Source of the DNA: DATJAJ01 sp035622335 | GTDB taxonomy: Archaea > Thermoproteota > Nitrososphaeria > Nitrososphaerales > Gagatemarchaeaceae | Direction: 5' to 3' | Length of the DNA stretch: 12,345 nucleotides | NCBI GenBank assembly: GCA_035622335.1 | Contig: DASPVO010000091.1 | Coordinates: 1 to 12,345, forward strand | Part shown: positions 12,045 to 12,345 of the stretch, one piece after another | Layout of the letters: each line of letters begins with the position of its first letter | Position numbering within the stretch: the first letter of the stretch is position 1 | Notes under the pieces: generated by a model | The model's database searches: none | What the model saw: the letters and a program-made list of their open reading frames with translations, nothing else | What the model was told of the DNA's origin: nothing | Program-made: the position numbers and the translations under genes

Positions 12045-12344
12045 TTATTCGTCTAATCGGGAAGGACTGCGCTTCTTTAGCGCTCTTTCGACCTCGCCCT
12101 TCTCCCACGGAAAGACCACCCACTCGTCCAGAGTCTCGAGATAGTAGTCCGGGGTCACGCTGCTCCAGGGCTTCCTGAACAGAACTGCGGTCCGGATGCT
12201 ACGCGGGTTTTTCGACGAGAGGTGCTTGACCACGGTTCGGAGCGTATCTCCTTCGTCAACCAAGTCGTCGACCACTAGCACCGTCTTCCCCGCGACCTCC
12301 TCAGTCAAGGTTGAGACCACCTTTGGCTTCTTTCTCGAGGCTAT
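12045..12344 (-). CDS. Phosphoribosyltransferase, C-terminal part (5' end outside window)
   Basis: The frame is open to the right window edge; about 99 C-terminal residues are visible, ending at TAA 12047-12045. The PRPP-binding loop of type I phosphoribosyltransferases is clear: TVLVVDDLVDEGDTLRTV, with the paired aspartates and the following D-E-G-D-T. Downstream, DYYLETLDEWVVFPWEKGE resembles the C-terminal W-x-x-x-PW region of Gpt-type xanthine-guanine phosphoribosyltransferases. Such enzymes salvage purine bases using PRPP. The substrate cannot be fixed because the N-terminal part is missing. The nramp gene follows on the same strand after 51 bases, which contain the nramp operator and TATA box, so the two genes probably have separate control even if read-through occurs. 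Confidence 0.82.
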   Translation of the reverse strand: MASRKKPKVVSTLTEEVAGKTVLVVDDLVDEGDTLRTVVKHLSSKNPRSIRTAVLFRKPWSSVTPDYYLETLDEWVVFPWEKGEVERALKKRSPSRLDE

Positions 12345-12345
12345 C

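Noticed and set aside
1..12345. CRISPR array, tRNA or rRNA genes, insertion sequences, prophage or defence genes
   Set aside because: No spaced repeats, no RNA-gene-like sequence, no transposase or integrase motifs were seen; nearly every base is in ordinary cellular coding sequence.

Overview
The window looks like a compact, gene-dense stretch of an archaeal chromosome of fairly high G+C content (judged by eye, not counted). The archaeal call rests on several things. Promoters are TATA-like elements about 26-33 bases before start codons with little or no leader. The gene families include archaeal Lhr-type helicases with C-terminal zinc ribbons, an SMC/kleisin operon, a short two-domain MntR and a stand-alone thioredoxin. 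TTG and GTG starts are frequent and genes overlap or abut. I cannot place it to phylum; a TACK-type or Thermoplasmatota-type archaeon would fit. No RNA gene, CRISPR array, insertion sequence or phage gene was seen, and no gap without a gene exceeds about 80 bases.

Positions 1-7715 form a DNA-transaction block. The C-terminal half of one Lhr-family helicase (plus strand, cut by the window edge) and a complete 947-residue Lhr paralog (plus strand, 4872-7715) flank a minus-strand three-gene operon. That operon, in transcription order, encodes an SMC-family ATPase (677 aa), a ScpA-like kleisin (252 aa) and a small tandem winged-helix protein (186 aa). The ATPase has Smc5/6-like C-terminal motifs, no zinc hook and no recognisable hinge. 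The small protein resembles the MAGE/Nse3 branch of the KITE superfamily. Together they read as a complete SMC-kleisin-KITE complex with an Smc5/6 flavour, and this is the most interesting content of the window.

Positions 7757-9201 hold an unrecognised 227-aa protein, translationally coupled (GTGA overlap) to a COG1407-type metallophosphoesterase. Helicase Lhr plus this phosphoesterase recalls the bacterial Lhr/PdeM DNA-damage-associated pair, so the unknown protein may belong to the same repair module.

Positions 9202-10210 hold a thioredoxin (minus) and a NudL-like Nudix hydrolase (plus), divergently transcribed from one A/T-rich promoter island. Positions 10191-12344 hold a manganese homeostasis unit on the minus strand: an Nramp (MntH-type) transporter and an MntR-type regulator retaining all six MntR metal ligands. 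An 18-bp perfect inverted repeat abuts the nramp TATA box and is the probable MntR operator. Upstream of it is the 3' end of a purine-type phosphoribosyltransferase gene, cut by the right window edge.

Three convergent gene pairs overlap or touch at their 3' ends (33 bp, 0 bp and 20 bp), and no clear terminators are visible.
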